A stretch of DNA of 64,000 nt from contig OZ220486.1 in assembly GCA_965116115.1 (NCBI GenBank), forward strand, positions 3,596,001 through 3,660,000, read 5' to 3'. This document shows, one piece after another, positions 1-8,819 of this stretch. The stretch is from JAPOXR01 sp965116115 (lineage in GTDB: Bacteria; Pseudomonadota; Alphaproteobacteria; Rhodobacterales; Rhodobacteraceae). A program made the position numbers and the translations under genes. Each line of letters opens with the position of its first letter. Position 1 is the first letter of the stretch. Below the pieces are notes generated by a model. That model was not told the origin of the DNA, ran no database searches, and saw only the letters and a program-made list of their open reading frames with translations.

Positions 1-97
1 CGGCTCATCCTCATTATTACTATTCCAGCCTCAGGCGAGCGGCGCCGTTGCTCCGCGCACCCGTCAGCCGCGCCGCCGGCGCCAGATGCGCGTGATG

Positions 98-1780
98 TCA
101 AAAATCGATGTCGAACAGGCACCCGTCGCCGAGCTTCGCCTCCTCGCAAAGGTGCCGGACCTCAGGAAGGCACCGCCTCGCGTACACTTCCGCAAGGGCG
201 CGCCTTTCATCGCCGTGAGCGGCGGCGGTCAAATGGCATTGGCCGCCGATCGTCAGCGCCATTGCACGCAAAAACGGAACCGCGCCGGCGGCCCGGTGCG
301 ACCGGGAGGCCGTCCCGGCAAGCGATTCCGCGGCGGATCTGACTTCGGATTCCGCATCCCGCAGCAAACCTGCCAGCCCGCGGTTACGCGAATGGCTGAC
401 AGCATCGCGGACTCCCTGCAGAACAGCGAACACCGCCCCGCCGGCTTTCAGCTTCCTGACAGTAAGATCCAGCGCCTGTATGTCGTTCGTGCCTTCGTAA
501 ATGGCCGCCGCCAAAGCATCCCGGAGGAACTGGGCGGCTCCGGTGTCCTCAATATAGCCGGACCCGCCATGAATCTGAACCGCTGACAGCGAAACCTCAA
601 CGCCTGTGTCTGACCCGAAAGCCTTGGCGATCGGGGTCAGGACCGCGGCGCGGCCCCGCCACTCTTCACCGCCGGTCTTACGCGCCATGTCCAGCGCGAA
701 GGCGCACATCGCGCAGACGGATCTCGCGGCGAAAATCTGAGCCCGCATCCGGGCCAGCGACCTCCGGACATTGGGATGGGAAGCGATGTTGTCGGGCCGT
801 CCGGGCGGCGGCCTGCCCTGCCTGCGATCCAGAGCGTAATCCCGCGCCTGCTGCCAGGCGGCTTCGGCGACTCCCACGCCCTGCGCGCCCGTGCACAGCC
901 TGGCATGGTTCATCATCGTGAACATGGCGCCCAATCCGCCGTCAGGCTCGCCGACCATCCAAGCGCGGGCTTTGTCAAACCGCACGACAGCGGTGGGAGA
1001 GGCATGGATGCCCAGCTTGTGTTCGAGAGAGACGATCCGGATGCTGTTCCGCTCGCCCGGCCCGCCGGAATCGCCGGGAATGAATTTCGGCGCCAAGAAC
1101 AATGACAGCCCTTTCGGTCCCGGCGGCGCATCGGGCATCCTCGCCAGCACGAGATGGCAGACATTTGAAACAAAATCGGAATCGGCCCAGCTGATGAAGA
1201 TTTTTTCGCCGCTGAGAAGGTGCAGGAGGCCGCCCGCTGGCTCCGCGACAGCGCGGATCGCGCCCACATCCGAACCGGCCTGCGGTTCGGTGATGTTCAT
1301 GGTGCCGCTCCATTCGCCGGAAACCAGCCGCGGCAGATACAGATCCTTGAGCTGATCGCAGCCGTGCTGTTCCAAAGCGTCGATCTGGCACTGCGTCAGC
1401 ATTGGATTCAGTCCGAACGCCATGCACGCGCCGTTCACAGCGTCATTGAACGCGCAGCGGAGAGAAACGGGCAGTCCGAGCCCGCCGTACCTGGGATCGG
1501 CCGACATTCCGATCCAGCCGCCGGAGGCGACCGAATCATAGGCGGCGGCGAAGCCGGGAGGCGTCCGCACTGCGCCGTTTTCCAGCTTGGCCGGATGCCG
1601 GTCACCGCTCAGCCGCACGGGAGCGACCTCCCTTTCGGCGACGGCGCCCGCTGTCTCCAACGCCGCATCCATGTCATCGGCGTCCAGACCTTCGAACAAG
1701 CCCGACTCAATCATGGACCGAACCGGGATCACATGTTCGTGCAAGAACCGGTATTCGTCGACCGGCGCGCGGTAGGGCAT
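98..1780 (-). CDS. Acyl-CoA dehydrogenase (FadE-like)
   Basis: This 560-aa flavoenzyme should catalyse alpha,beta-dehydrogenation of acyl-CoA in fatty-acid beta-oxidation in the cytoplasm. The FAD/substrate region reads NITEPQAGSDVGA, and the C-terminal helical half contains YEGTNDIQA, where the Glu is the usual catalytic base. The length suits the long FadE-type family of about 590 aa. The frame stays open upstream to 2083, but the ATG at 1780 (MPYRAPVDEY) matches the family N-terminus, and a longer start would run into the divergent sua5 gene. It is divergent from sua5 with about 110 bp between them. Substrate chain length cannot be read from the sequence. No lesion is seen. Confidence 0.9.
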   Translation of the reverse strand: MPYRAPVDEYRFLHEHVIPVRSMIESGLFEGLDADDMDAALETAGAVAEREVAPVRLSGDRHPAKLENGAVRTPPGFAAAYDSVASGGWIGMSADPRYGGLGLPVSLRCAFNDAVNGACMAFGLNPMLTQCQIDALEQHGCDQLKDLYLPRLVSGEWSGTMNITEPQAGSDVGAIRAVAEPAGGLLHLLSGEKIFISWADSDFVSNVCHLVLARMPDAPPGPKGLSLFLAPKFIPGDSGGPGERNSIRIVSLEHKLGIHASPTAVVRFDKARAWMVGEPDGGLGAMFTMMNHARLCTGAQGVGVAEAAWQQARDYALDRRQGRPPPGRPDNIASHPNVRRSLARMRAQIFAARSVCAMCAFALDMARKTGGEEWRGRAAVLTPIAKAFGSDTGVEVSLSAVQIHGGSGYIEDTGAAQFLRDALAAAIYEGTNDIQALDLTVRKLKAGGAVFAVLQGVRDAVSHSRNRGLAGLLRDAESEVRSAAESLAGTASRSHRAAGAVPFLRAMALTIGGQCHLTAAAHGDERRALAEVYARRCLPEVRHLCEEAKLGDGCLFDIDF

Positions 1781-1891
1781 GGCTGCAGCCAAGTTGCTCA
1801 AATTCCGCGGGCGTTTTAGGGGAATTTTCCGCCCCGATCCAGCGCGGGCGTTGAAACCCGTCATCTGTGGCACCGAACGGGAGCCGCGCAT

Positions 1892-2860
1892 TTGCAGACT
1901 GAGAGCCTCGGAACCGACCCCGGATCGATAGACCGCGCCGCTGAAATTCTCCGGAACGGCGGAGTCGTCGCTTTTCCGACCGAAACTGTCTACGGTCTCG
2001 GCGCGGACGCGCGGAACGGAGCCGCTCTGGAAAAAATTTTCAAGGCGAAGGACCGTCCGCTCGCCAACCCGCTCATCGTCCATGTCGCGGGAATCAGGGC
2101 CGCGGAACGGATAGCTGAATTTGACGGCGCCGCGCGGCGGGCGGCCGATGCCTTCTGGCCGGGGCCGCTGACGCTTCTGCTCCCTGAACGGCCGGATTCC
2201 GGCATTGACGCGATGGCAGCCGCCGGCCAGCCGGCGATCGGAGTCAGGGTGCCTTCCAATCCGACCGCATTAAGGCTGCTTGAGGTTTTCGGTTTCCCGG
2301 TCGCCGCTCCGTCGGCGAATCTTTCCAACCGGGTCAGCCCGACCCGCGCAGTTCATGTCTTGGAGGACCTGGGCGGCCGGATCAATGCCGTCGTCGACGG
2401 GGGAGACTGCGTCTGCGGCCTCGAATCCACGATTCTGGCGCCGTCGGCGGGCGGCTTGACGCTGCTCCGGCCGGGAGCGGTGACCAGATCAGAAATCCGC
2501 GACGCGATCGGCGCCGCTCCGGAAGAGCCGCTGAAGGCCGCTGCGCCGAAAACGCCGGGGCGGCAGAGCGTCCATTATTCCCCCCGTTCACGGCTGCGGA
2601 TTCAGGCGGCCGAAGCCGGCGCCGATGAGGTTTGGATCGGGTTCGGCCCTGAACATGCCCTCGCTGACCTGAACCTTTCGCCGCGCGGCAATCTCAGGGA
2701 AGCAGCCGCCAATCTTTACGCGGCGCTCAGGCAGGCGGACAGACTGGCGATGACGACCGGTCGTTCCGGGATCGCGGTCGCGCCGGTTCCCGCCGCCGGG
2801 ATCGGGGAGTCGATCAATGACAGGCTGACCCGCGCCGCCGGAGACCCGGACAAAGCCTGA
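1892..2860 (+). CDS. Threonylcarbamoyl-AMP synthase (Sua5/YrdC/YwlC)
   Basis: The enzyme makes threonylcarbamoyl-AMP from Thr, bicarbonate and ATP, the first step of the t6A37 tRNA modification. The N-terminal YrdC domain shows FPTETVYGLGADA near residues 28-40, then KDRPLANPLIVH and APSANLSNRVSPT. The protein is 322 aa, so it carries the C-terminal Sua5 domain that short YrdC proteins lack. The start is a TTG preceded by a purine-rich ACGGGAG about 8 nt upstream. The stop lies 2 bp from the convergent yqgE stop. The family assignment is firm; choosing between the symbols tsaC and sua5 is convention. Confidence 0.93.
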   Translation: MQTESLGTDPGSIDRAAEILRNGGVVAFPTETVYGLGADARNGAALEKIFKAKDRPLANPLIVHVAGIRAAERIAEFDGAARRAADAFWPGPLTLLLPERPDSGIDAMAAAGQPAIGVRVPSNPTALRLLEVFGFPVAAPSANLSNRVSPTRAVHVLEDLGGRINAVVDGGDCVCGLESTILAPSAGGLTLLRPGAVTRSEIRDAIGAAPEEPLKAAAPKTPGRQSVHYSPRSRLRIQAAEAGADEVWIGFGPEHALADLNLSPRGNLREAAANLYAALRQADRLAMTTGRSGIAVAPVPAAGIGESINDRLTRAAGDPDKA

Positions 2861-2862
2861 TT

Positions 2863-3435
2863 TCAGGCACTGCCGCCGACCGCGGCGAGCATGCCGGGAT
2901 TGATTCCCATTGACTTCAGCGCGGCTTCCCATTTCTGATCGTCATCAGTGTCGAAAACCACGATCGGATCGCCGTCGCAGATCAGCCACGCATTCTCCTG
3001 CAGTTCGCTTTCAAGCTGTCCCGGCCCCCAGCCGGCGTAGCCCAGAGCCAGAATCATCCGTGAAGGACCTTCGCCGCGGCTGAAATCTTCCAGGATGTCG
3101 GGAGTCATGGTGATGCGGAAATCATCGTTGATGATCTTGGTCGAGCGGTATTCCCGGCTGTCGCCGGAATGGAGGATGATCGCGCGCTCATGCTCGACAG
3201 GACCGCCGAAATGAACCGGCACCGGTTCCGATTCCACGACGATTTTCCCGCCCTCGTTCGGCGCCGATCCGATCTGCATATGCCCGGCGACTTTGTTCAC
3301 GACCACGCCCATCGCGTTCTCATCCGAATGCTCGACCATCAGGACGATGCTCTTCTTGAACCGCAGATCCCGCATGTCAGGCATGGCGATCAGCAGTTTG
3401 CCGCTCAAATACCCCTGCCCAGAGTCCTTTCCCAT
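2863..3435 (-). CDS. YqgE/AlgH family protein
   Basis: This 190-aa cytoplasmic protein belongs to the UPF0301 (YqgE/AlgH) family, whose biochemical role is unsettled. The diagnostic N-terminal run GYLSGKLLIAMPDMRD and the later VEHSDENAMGVVVNK are present, as is the conserved ALGYAGWGPGQLE segment. The frame is open to 3585, but ATG 3435 (MGKDSGQGYL) gives the usual family length. It converges on sua5 with a 2-bp gap. The DsbD-N-like gene at 22770 could be its original neighbour, separated now by the IS256-bounded island; this is an inference. Confidence 0.9.
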   Translation of the reverse strand: MGKDSGQGYLSGKLLIAMPDMRDLRFKKSIVLMVEHSDENAMGVVVNKVAGHMQIGSAPNEGGKIVVESEPVPVHFGGPVEHERAIILHSGDSREYRSTKIINDDFRITMTPDILEDFSRGEGPSRMILALGYAGWGPGQLESELQENAWLICDGDPIVVFDTDDDQKWEAALKSMGINPGMLAAVGGSA

Positions 3436-3608
3436 CGGCCCGTCCCGTCGCCTGCATTGTTTGACGCTGTCAGCGCATAATGCAATCATGAGGGATATGC
3501 CATGATTTTCGGAACCGGCGGCCGGCGCGGTCCGCTTGTCCCGGAAATTAGAGGGGGATGTCCCGACTGGTGTTGGAACCCGCATGAGCGATGCTGCCTG
3601 CCGACTAC

Positions 3609-4892
3609 CTACGCGGCGTCCTTGAGCCGGTCAAGCCGATCCTTTCGACGATGTTCGATGAGAGCCTGTTTGAGAACGGGCAGCTGCCTGTACGCCTTGA
3701 CGCGGCGGAAACCCTTCTCGGCCGCTGTCATGCCGGCAGCGGGCTGCCGCAGAGCCATCCCGGCGTTTCTCCAGCGTTTCACGTTGCGGCAGACCTGCCG
3801 GACCGTGCTGTTCATCGATTCGATGATGTCCGTGTTCGCCAGCGACCGCCGCAGCTCTAACGGCAGGCCGAGCCGGGAGACGGTCAGGACCTCGTCCAGG
3901 CCCTCAAGTATCGACCGGGAGACGTCCGGAGCCTCCTGTTCGAACCGCCGGGCCAGGCTGCGCATCAGCCGCTCGGCCTTGTCGGCGTCATCAAGTTCCC
4001 AGGCCTGTCTGAGCGTCCGCCGCACGGCGGCGTGATGCTTCGCGGCGAGACGGTCGGTGATGTTGCGGCCCTTGTGAACCTGGCAGCGCTGGACAGGGAT
4101 GTCCGCGCCGAAAGTGCGCCGGATCGCCTTGCTCAGGGCCTCAGCTCCGTCGACGATGAACAGATAACAGCCCTCCGGATCAAGCCCGCGCTCGATCAGA
4201 TCATCAAGCAGAGCCTGCACCGCCGCGGTATTCTCAGTCGCGCCCTCGATGACGACTGGGGGGCGCTTACGCCCGGATGCGTCAATGCCGACGGCCCCGA
4301 TCATCAGCAGGCGGTCGCTCAGGTGCAGCCCGTCGATCTGAACCGCGACGAGATCAAGCTCCGACAGATCGGAAGCTGTCCATTCATCAAACTTCGCCTG
4401 CGTCAGAGCCTTGAAACGGCGGAACACGGCTGATTTCGACAGCCCGCAGCCCGCCCCGCACGGAACCCCGGCCTCCGGAATCCTCACCGCCCGGCGGAAC
4501 TTGCGGGTCGCTGCGTTCGCCGTCATCAGATTCACCGACTGTCGGTCGAGATAGCCGTCCGCGGAGATTTCTTACCAGTTCGGCAGGGACATCTCCTTGC
4601 CCGCAGCCTTGCAGCGGAGCCGGGGACGGTCGATGCCGACCTTGCCGACGTGGAACCCGACCTGGGAACGCGCATGGCACCAGCGGTGCCCCGGCTTGTC
4701 GGGAGAATGACTGTAACGCTTCCCGGCCAGCCGTTCGGCGTCCTCGTCCATCATCTGCCGCAGATACGCGATGCCCGTCGTCAGACAGAATTTCTCGAAA
4801 CTCTCGGTCACGTCTTCGTACGCCTCTTCGACGAGCGCGTTGATGTTCGAAACGCTGGCGGAGGCACCGGGGAATGTGCTGATTGTCTTCAT
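3609..4892 (-). pseudogene. IS256 transposase with in-frame stop
   Basis: The coding sequence aligns end to end with the intact 427-aa transposase at 32280-33563 but carries TAA at 4572-4574 where the intact copy has GAA (Glu after LPSW). The two halves are in the same frame, so this is a nonsense mutation and not a frameshift. The half downstream of the stop keeps the DDE residues (Asp in QIDGLHL, Asp in IVDGAEAL, Glu in IIESMNS). IS256 copy 2 has TAA at the same place. The product is probably inactive unless it is mobilised in trans by copy 3. Confidence 0.88.
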
Positions 4893-4920
4893 GGCATTGC
4901 TTCCTTTTTCTTCAGAAAAT

Positions 4921-4940
4921 CCCCGAGCTGATGCTCGGGG
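4921..4940 (-). terminator. IS256 anti-readthrough hairpin
   Basis: CCCCGAGC, a 4-nt loop and GCTCGGGG form a perfect 8-bp stem between the inverted end and the transposase start, followed on the minus strand by a short T-rich run. IS256 copy 3 has the same structure. The likely role is to stop incoming transcription, as many IS do; this is inferred from position and shape. Confidence 0.55.
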
Positions 4941-4989
4941 GAGAGGCAACACCGCCTGTATCAAATTCAACACCAATCGGGACATCCCC

Positions 4990-5504
4990 AGCGGAAGTTC
5001 GACGAGGATGAAGTCCCAGCGTGCACAGCCGAGGCTTTGAGAAAGCGGACGAAGGAGGTCCGCTCGGCTTTGCCGACCGCTCCCGGCCGGCCGGCGCGCT
5101 TCGACTGTGAATACGAGCGCAACGGGACGGCGAATCTGTTCATGGTCCATGCGCCGCTTTCAGGCTGGTGGCACGTCAAGATCACCGACCGCCGGACGAA
5201 AAAGATTTCGCTGAGCTTCTCAGGGACATCGCCGACGTTCACTGCAAGCGTTTCGAGGTTCATCACACGCCGAAACACGGCAGCTGGCTGAACATCGCCG
5301 AGAGCGAAATCAGCGTGCTGAGCCGTCAGTGCCTGTCCCGGCGCATCCCCGACCGGGAAACGCTCTGCCGCGAGGTTTCGGCATGGCGGAAAGCGCGCAA
5401 CGCCGACCCGGCCCCGGTCAAGCAGCGGTTCACCGCCGAAGACGCACGCATCAAACTACATTCTCTTTATCAATCAATACAACAGAGACAAACTACTAGG
5501 GGCG
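4990..5504 (+). pseudogene. IS630-family transposase relic (C-terminal half)
   Basis: Reading across a frameshift near 5200, the sequence encodes ANLFMVHAPLSGWWHV and then HHTPKHGSWLNIAESEIS, the hallmark C-terminal DDE region of IS630-type transposases. The N-terminal half is missing: IS256 copy 1 abuts directly, and no IS630 sequence lies on its other side. The right end is AAACTACTAG near 5496, similar to ends at 6926-6937 and 51830-51956. This is a dead fragment. Confidence 0.8.
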
Positions 5505-5537
5505 CGGCTGACGCTGCACGGCGAGTTTGCCGGCCAC

Positions 5538-6065
5538 ATGGTGACAGATGAGTTTACCTTGCCTGACCACACCGAAGAGGCGTTTTTGAAACAAGCCGCC
5601 AAGCCGGGCGGAAACATCGGCTGCCATTTGAGGGATCAGTTTCTGGTCGTGGACATAGACGACAAGGAAGGCAGACCCGGAAAGGCTGACTGGCTGGAAA
5701 TCAGGAACAAGACCGCAATCCCGGAAAGGAAGCCGTCAACCAAAATGCCCATCGGCGGCTATCATCTTTGGTTCCGCATTCCCGAAGAACGGCGCGGCAT
5801 AACGATCAAGCCAAGGGTGAAGGAATACCCCGGCATTGACTTTCTCAGCGGCAATGTCTCGGTCAGCGTTCCCGGATGCGAGCGCAAACCGACGAAGAAA
5901 AAGCCGACCGGCGGCGTTTACATTCCAAAGGAAGGATGGAGAGACTTCCCCGAAGCCCCCGCCGCGCTGCTTGACCTGATCGAATACCGGTTCACCCTGA
6001 CCGAACCGAAGACTCAGGACTACGAAGACGGCATCGTTTTCAGGTGCCTTACCGTATTCATTTAG
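5538..6065 (+). pseudogene. Primase-polymerase (Prim-Pol) domain fragment
   Basis: The fragment shows NIGCHLRDQFLVVDID (catalytic Asp pair), then GGYHLWF and GIDFLSGNVSVSVPG, the conserved core of the Prim-Pol/AEP-type primases found on phages and plasmids. It is only 175 aa and lacks a helicase or C-terminal region. Its frame is open upstream into the end of the IS630 relic, so both ends are probably lost. It is likely what remains of a phage or plasmid replication gene; catalytic function is doubtful. Confidence 0.65.
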
Positions 6066-6313
6066 GTTACCTCCGACGCGAATACTGAGGCATCAATGGC
6101 CGCAATTACTTTTTCAACGGCCGCAATTGCTTCTTGTAGGGTTTCTTCCGTTCCCGACGCGACGCCGCTGTAGGCTGTCCAGCCCCACCCCTTTTTGGGT
6201 TCCCGAAACGGCGATACCATGCCGACGTAAACGGCGCGTTTTCGGAATAACCCAACGCGCACGCGTACCCATGCAAGATGGGTTTGATCGTCTTTCGTCC
6301 ACACTACCTTCAT
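6062..6313 (-). CDS. Small hypothetical protein (83 aa)
   Basis: The product is not recognised. It is an 83-aa protein starting MKVVWTKDDQTHLAWVRV, with an aromatic, basic N-terminal half and an alanine-rich helical C-terminus (EAIAAVEKVIAAIDAS). It is convergent with the Prim-Pol fragment and overlaps its stop by 4 bp. The two may be remnants of the same phage- or plasmid-derived segment. Residue composition looks coding, but no homology can be stated. Confidence 0.45.
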   Translation of the reverse strand: MKVVWTKDDQTHLAWVRVRVGLFRKRAVYVGMVSPFREPKKGWGWTAYSGVASGTEETLQEAIAAVEKVIAAIDASVFASEVT

Positions 6314-6325
6314 TGACTCCTCCGC

Positions 6326-6612
6326 GGGTGATGTCCCGATTGATATAGGAACTCACATGAGCGATACTACCTGTTGGGCATTTATGCGGCATCCTTGAGC
6401 CGGTCAAGCCGATTCTTTCAGCGGTGTTCGATGAGTGCCTGTTTGAGAACGGGTAGCTGCCTGAAAGCCTTGATGCAGCGGGAACCCCTATCGTTCGCTC
6501 ATGCCAGTGGCGGGCTGCCGCAGAACCATACCGGCTTTCCTTCAGTGCTTCACGTTGCGGCAGACTTGCCGGACCGTGCTGTTCATTGACTCGATGATGT
6601 CCGTGCCCGCCG
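6326..6612 (-). mobile_element. IS256 end fragment, diverged
   Basis: Starting with GATGTCCCGATTGA near 6330, the sequence follows the transposase-3' end of the IS256 copies for about 285 bp, including the ESMNSTVRQ-coding region, with many substitutions, and then stops. This is an old truncated copy. Confidence 0.8.
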
Positions 6613-6937
6613 CCGCCGCTCGGCCGAACCCCGGCCGGATGAGACGATCTCCTCCAATTCGGCTCGTTCATGATCTTCGAGCCGCACATGCTGTATCTTG
6701 CGTCCGGTTTGTTCCTGTCAGTCCGTCATAGCTTCCCGCCTCTTGAATCGCCGCCGGCGCGAAACAGGCCTCAGCCGCTGGATTCCTGCTCAGAATCCAG
6801 TTGAAATGCCCGGCCGACAGCATTTGTCTTTGTTCAGACTGAAGCTGCTGCTGCAATTTCAACGGAAAGTCAGCAGCCGGGAATCAGGACGTCTGCCGAA
6901 CACTGATTAACATCATTCCCGCTGTGTCAGACTACTA
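6613..6937. other. Gene-free stretch between IS relics
   Basis: No supportable gene was found here. Its last bases, TGTGTCAGACTACTA (6923-6937), match inverted the left end of the 126-bp IS630-like repeat at 51830. They probably mark the edge of another degraded IS630-type element, next to which the IS5 inserted. Confidence 0.4.
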
Positions 6938-7813
6938 GGGCCTGTTGACAAATGGGGTTGCGCTTCCGGCGATTCGCTGCCAGAATCATCATAACGAGCG
7001 CCGGAGCGGCGCCGCAGGCAAGAGGAGCAGAGAGACAAATGAACGCCGACAGAACCATGCTGACCAATAAAATATGGAAGCGGATCGAACCGCTTCTTCC
7101 CGGCAAAGCGACCGACCCCGGCGTCACCGCGGCGGACAACCGGCTTTTCGTTGAGGCGGTGCTTCAGCGCATCCGGACGGGTGCTCCCTGGCGCGACCTT
7201 CCGCCGCGGTTCGGCAAGCAGCACAGCGTGTGCAGGCGGTTCCGCCGCCAGCCGCTTTCGGGTGTTTTTGAACGTGTTTTCAATGCTTTATCGGAGGCGT
7301 TCGACTTCGAGTATGTATTCATTGACGGTTCTATCGTGCAGGCGCATCAGAAGGCTTCGGGGGCGAAAAAAGGGGGCCCTGCCGACAGGGGATCGGGCGT
7401 TCCCGGGGCGGTTTGACCAGTAAAATCGTCGCCGTCATGGACGCGCTCGGTTACTTGGTGAAGTTCGTGATTCTTCCCGGTCAGAAGCATGATCTCGTCG
7501 GGACGCCGCAGGTTATTGAGGGCCTGTCCTTCGGGGCTTTGACAGCCGACCGGGCGTTCGACGCCGACCAGCTGCTCAAGGAGCTTGAGGAGCGCGGCGC
7601 CGAGGCGGTGATTCCCCCGAGAAAGAATCGGCGGCAGATTCGGGATTACGACCGCGATATGTACCGCTGGCGGCATCAGGTTGAGAATTTCTTTGCGAAA
7701 ATCAAAGAGTTCCGTGCGATCGCGACGCGGTATGACAAGACCGATGCAAGTTTCGCGGCGGCGATTTATCTGGTCGCCGGCCTGATCGCGGCAAAGTGAT
7801 TGTCTACAGGCCC
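6938..7813. mobile_element. IS5-family (IS427-group) element
   Basis: The 876-bp element has inverted ends GGGCCTGTTGACAA (6938) and TTGTCTACAGGCCC (7813). Both flanks carry TA inside a CTAG context, consistent with the short target of this group. The size, ends and two-frame transposase are those of a complete IS. A degraded copy of the same element lies at 59600-59779. Confidence 0.88.
7039..7799 (+). CDS. IS5 transposase OrfAB, made by -1 frameshift
   Basis: OrfA (7039-7416) encodes the N-terminal helix-turn-helix region (RIEPLLPGKATD, TGAPWRDLPPRFG) and the first catalytic Asp (FIDGSIVQAH). The rest (ADRAFDAD, RKNRRQ, MYRWRHQVENFFAKIK with the catalytic Glu) is in the -1 frame up to 7799. 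The run AAAAAAG at 7366-7372 lies where the frames must join, and slipping there gives the continuous sequence GIGRSRGGLTSKI. Two-frame expression by slippage is the known mode of IS427-type elements, so this copy may be active. The start is ATG 7039 after a GGAGCAGAGAG ribosome-binding region. Confidence 0.75.
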
Positions 7814-8028
7814 TAGTGTCTGCCAGAAAACCCCTGTTTTCAGCGGCGTCCGGCGGCGGCTCGGCGCGTGCGGGCCGCCATCCGGCGGCGGATCCGGGCT
7901 TCTGAAGTGCGCCGGACGGCGGAAATTAGTTGTCAGCGCTGAATTGATAAGCTGCCGGAGCATGGCTGACCGCTCCCGGGTTGAGAGATCCGGGAGAAAG
8001 CCGCTGTTTCGATGAAGGGGGGGGGTGT

Positions 8029-8730
8029 TCAGGCGGCGCGTCGTCGCAATCGCTTCCTGCTCCGCATCCGCTGTTTTTTCCCAGCAGCCTTCCGAGCCGG
8101 CAGCAGTTCGCGGCCAGCACCGCCAAGGCCCGCGGTGCGGGCGAAGCCGTCGCGGCCATGGCTCCGCACCCGGTCGAGACCGCGATGCTCAAGATGATTG
8201 ATCGCGGATTCAACCGCCGGATGCTGACGGCGGGCCTCGGCGAAGCCGGGTTCCGACTGCCGCTCCCGCTCCGCCTTCGAAAGATATCCCTTCTTCGGCA
8301 GCGCGTTCAGATCAAGCATGGCAGCCGGCTCCCGGCGGTTCTCCGGGCTGTGAAAGCCGCGGTCGAAACTGCAGGCCCGGAGTTCCGGAAACCGCTCCTG
8401 CGCCGCCGCGACGACCGGAACGGCATGATGAACATCAGAACTTTCCTGCATGATTTCATGATGGATTATGAACTGATACTGATATACTGATCCTCGACGA
8501 CAGCCATCGGAACTACCAGCTCCACGGGTGAGCCGGCTTTTCCCTCCAGTGATCCAGCGCGTGTGCGGCTCGAAAATCGAGAACACCTTCTCGTTCTGCG
8601 GTATCGCCTCCCCCCGGAGCAGGCGGCGGCTGACCTGGTCGATCTGCCGCCTGGCGTGCCTCAGATAACTGTCGATCAAACACAGTTTTAACGCGCTAGC
8701 CCCGGCCGCCGCCAAAGCCGAAAAAGTCTC
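8029..8730 (-). pseudogene. ISNCY transposase, C-terminal half
   Basis: The fragment contains VFSIFEPHTRWI, RFPELRACSFDRGFHS, LNALPKKGYLSKAERERQ and AVESAINHLEHRGLDRVRS, all typical of ISNCY-type DDE transposases (last catalytic Glu in VESAINHLEHRG). A short frame disturbance follows KSRLTRG near 8515. Its N-terminal half is at 11019-11705. Confidence 0.75.
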
Positions 8731-8819
8731 AGAGTTGGATCTATAATGCTGTATGCAGTATGTAAATCCGCTTAAATCACGATGTGTATTCTACATTTGG
8801 TATATGAAATCGATTCTAG
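8731..8819 (-). repeat. 100-bp AT-rich repeat, copy A (interrupted)
   Basis: This is the same repeat as 31222-31321 and 40482-40581, in reverse orientation. It starts AGAGTTGGATC and contains GCTGTATGCAGTATG. It is cut at CTAG (8816-8819) by the IS at 8820-11005, and its last bases resume at 11010-11020 (GAACAAACTCA). Confidence 0.8.

Larger units (their letters stand above)
3554..4989. mobile_element. IS256-family element, copy 1
   Basis: The 1436-bp element is bounded by inverted ends beginning GGGGATGTCCCG (3554) and ending CGGGACATCCCC (4989). It is the same element as the copies at 19517-22722 and 32182-33618. The bases outside the ends (AATTAGAG and AGCGGAAG) do not match, so there is no target duplication. 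The element has therefore taken part in recombination or deletion since insertion. A GC hairpin at 4921-4940 lies just upstream of the transposase start. Confidence 0.9.

Noticed and set aside
4572..4574. Shared TAA in IS256 copies 1 and 2 as a recoding signal
   Set aside because: The intact copy 3 has GAA at this position, so a sense codon is ancestral; common descent of two dead copies is simpler.
8731..8819. The 100-bp repeat as a transcription terminator
   Set aside because: The inverted ends are about 75 bp apart, copy A interrupts a transposase gene, and the copies do not follow operons; a mobile repeat fits better.
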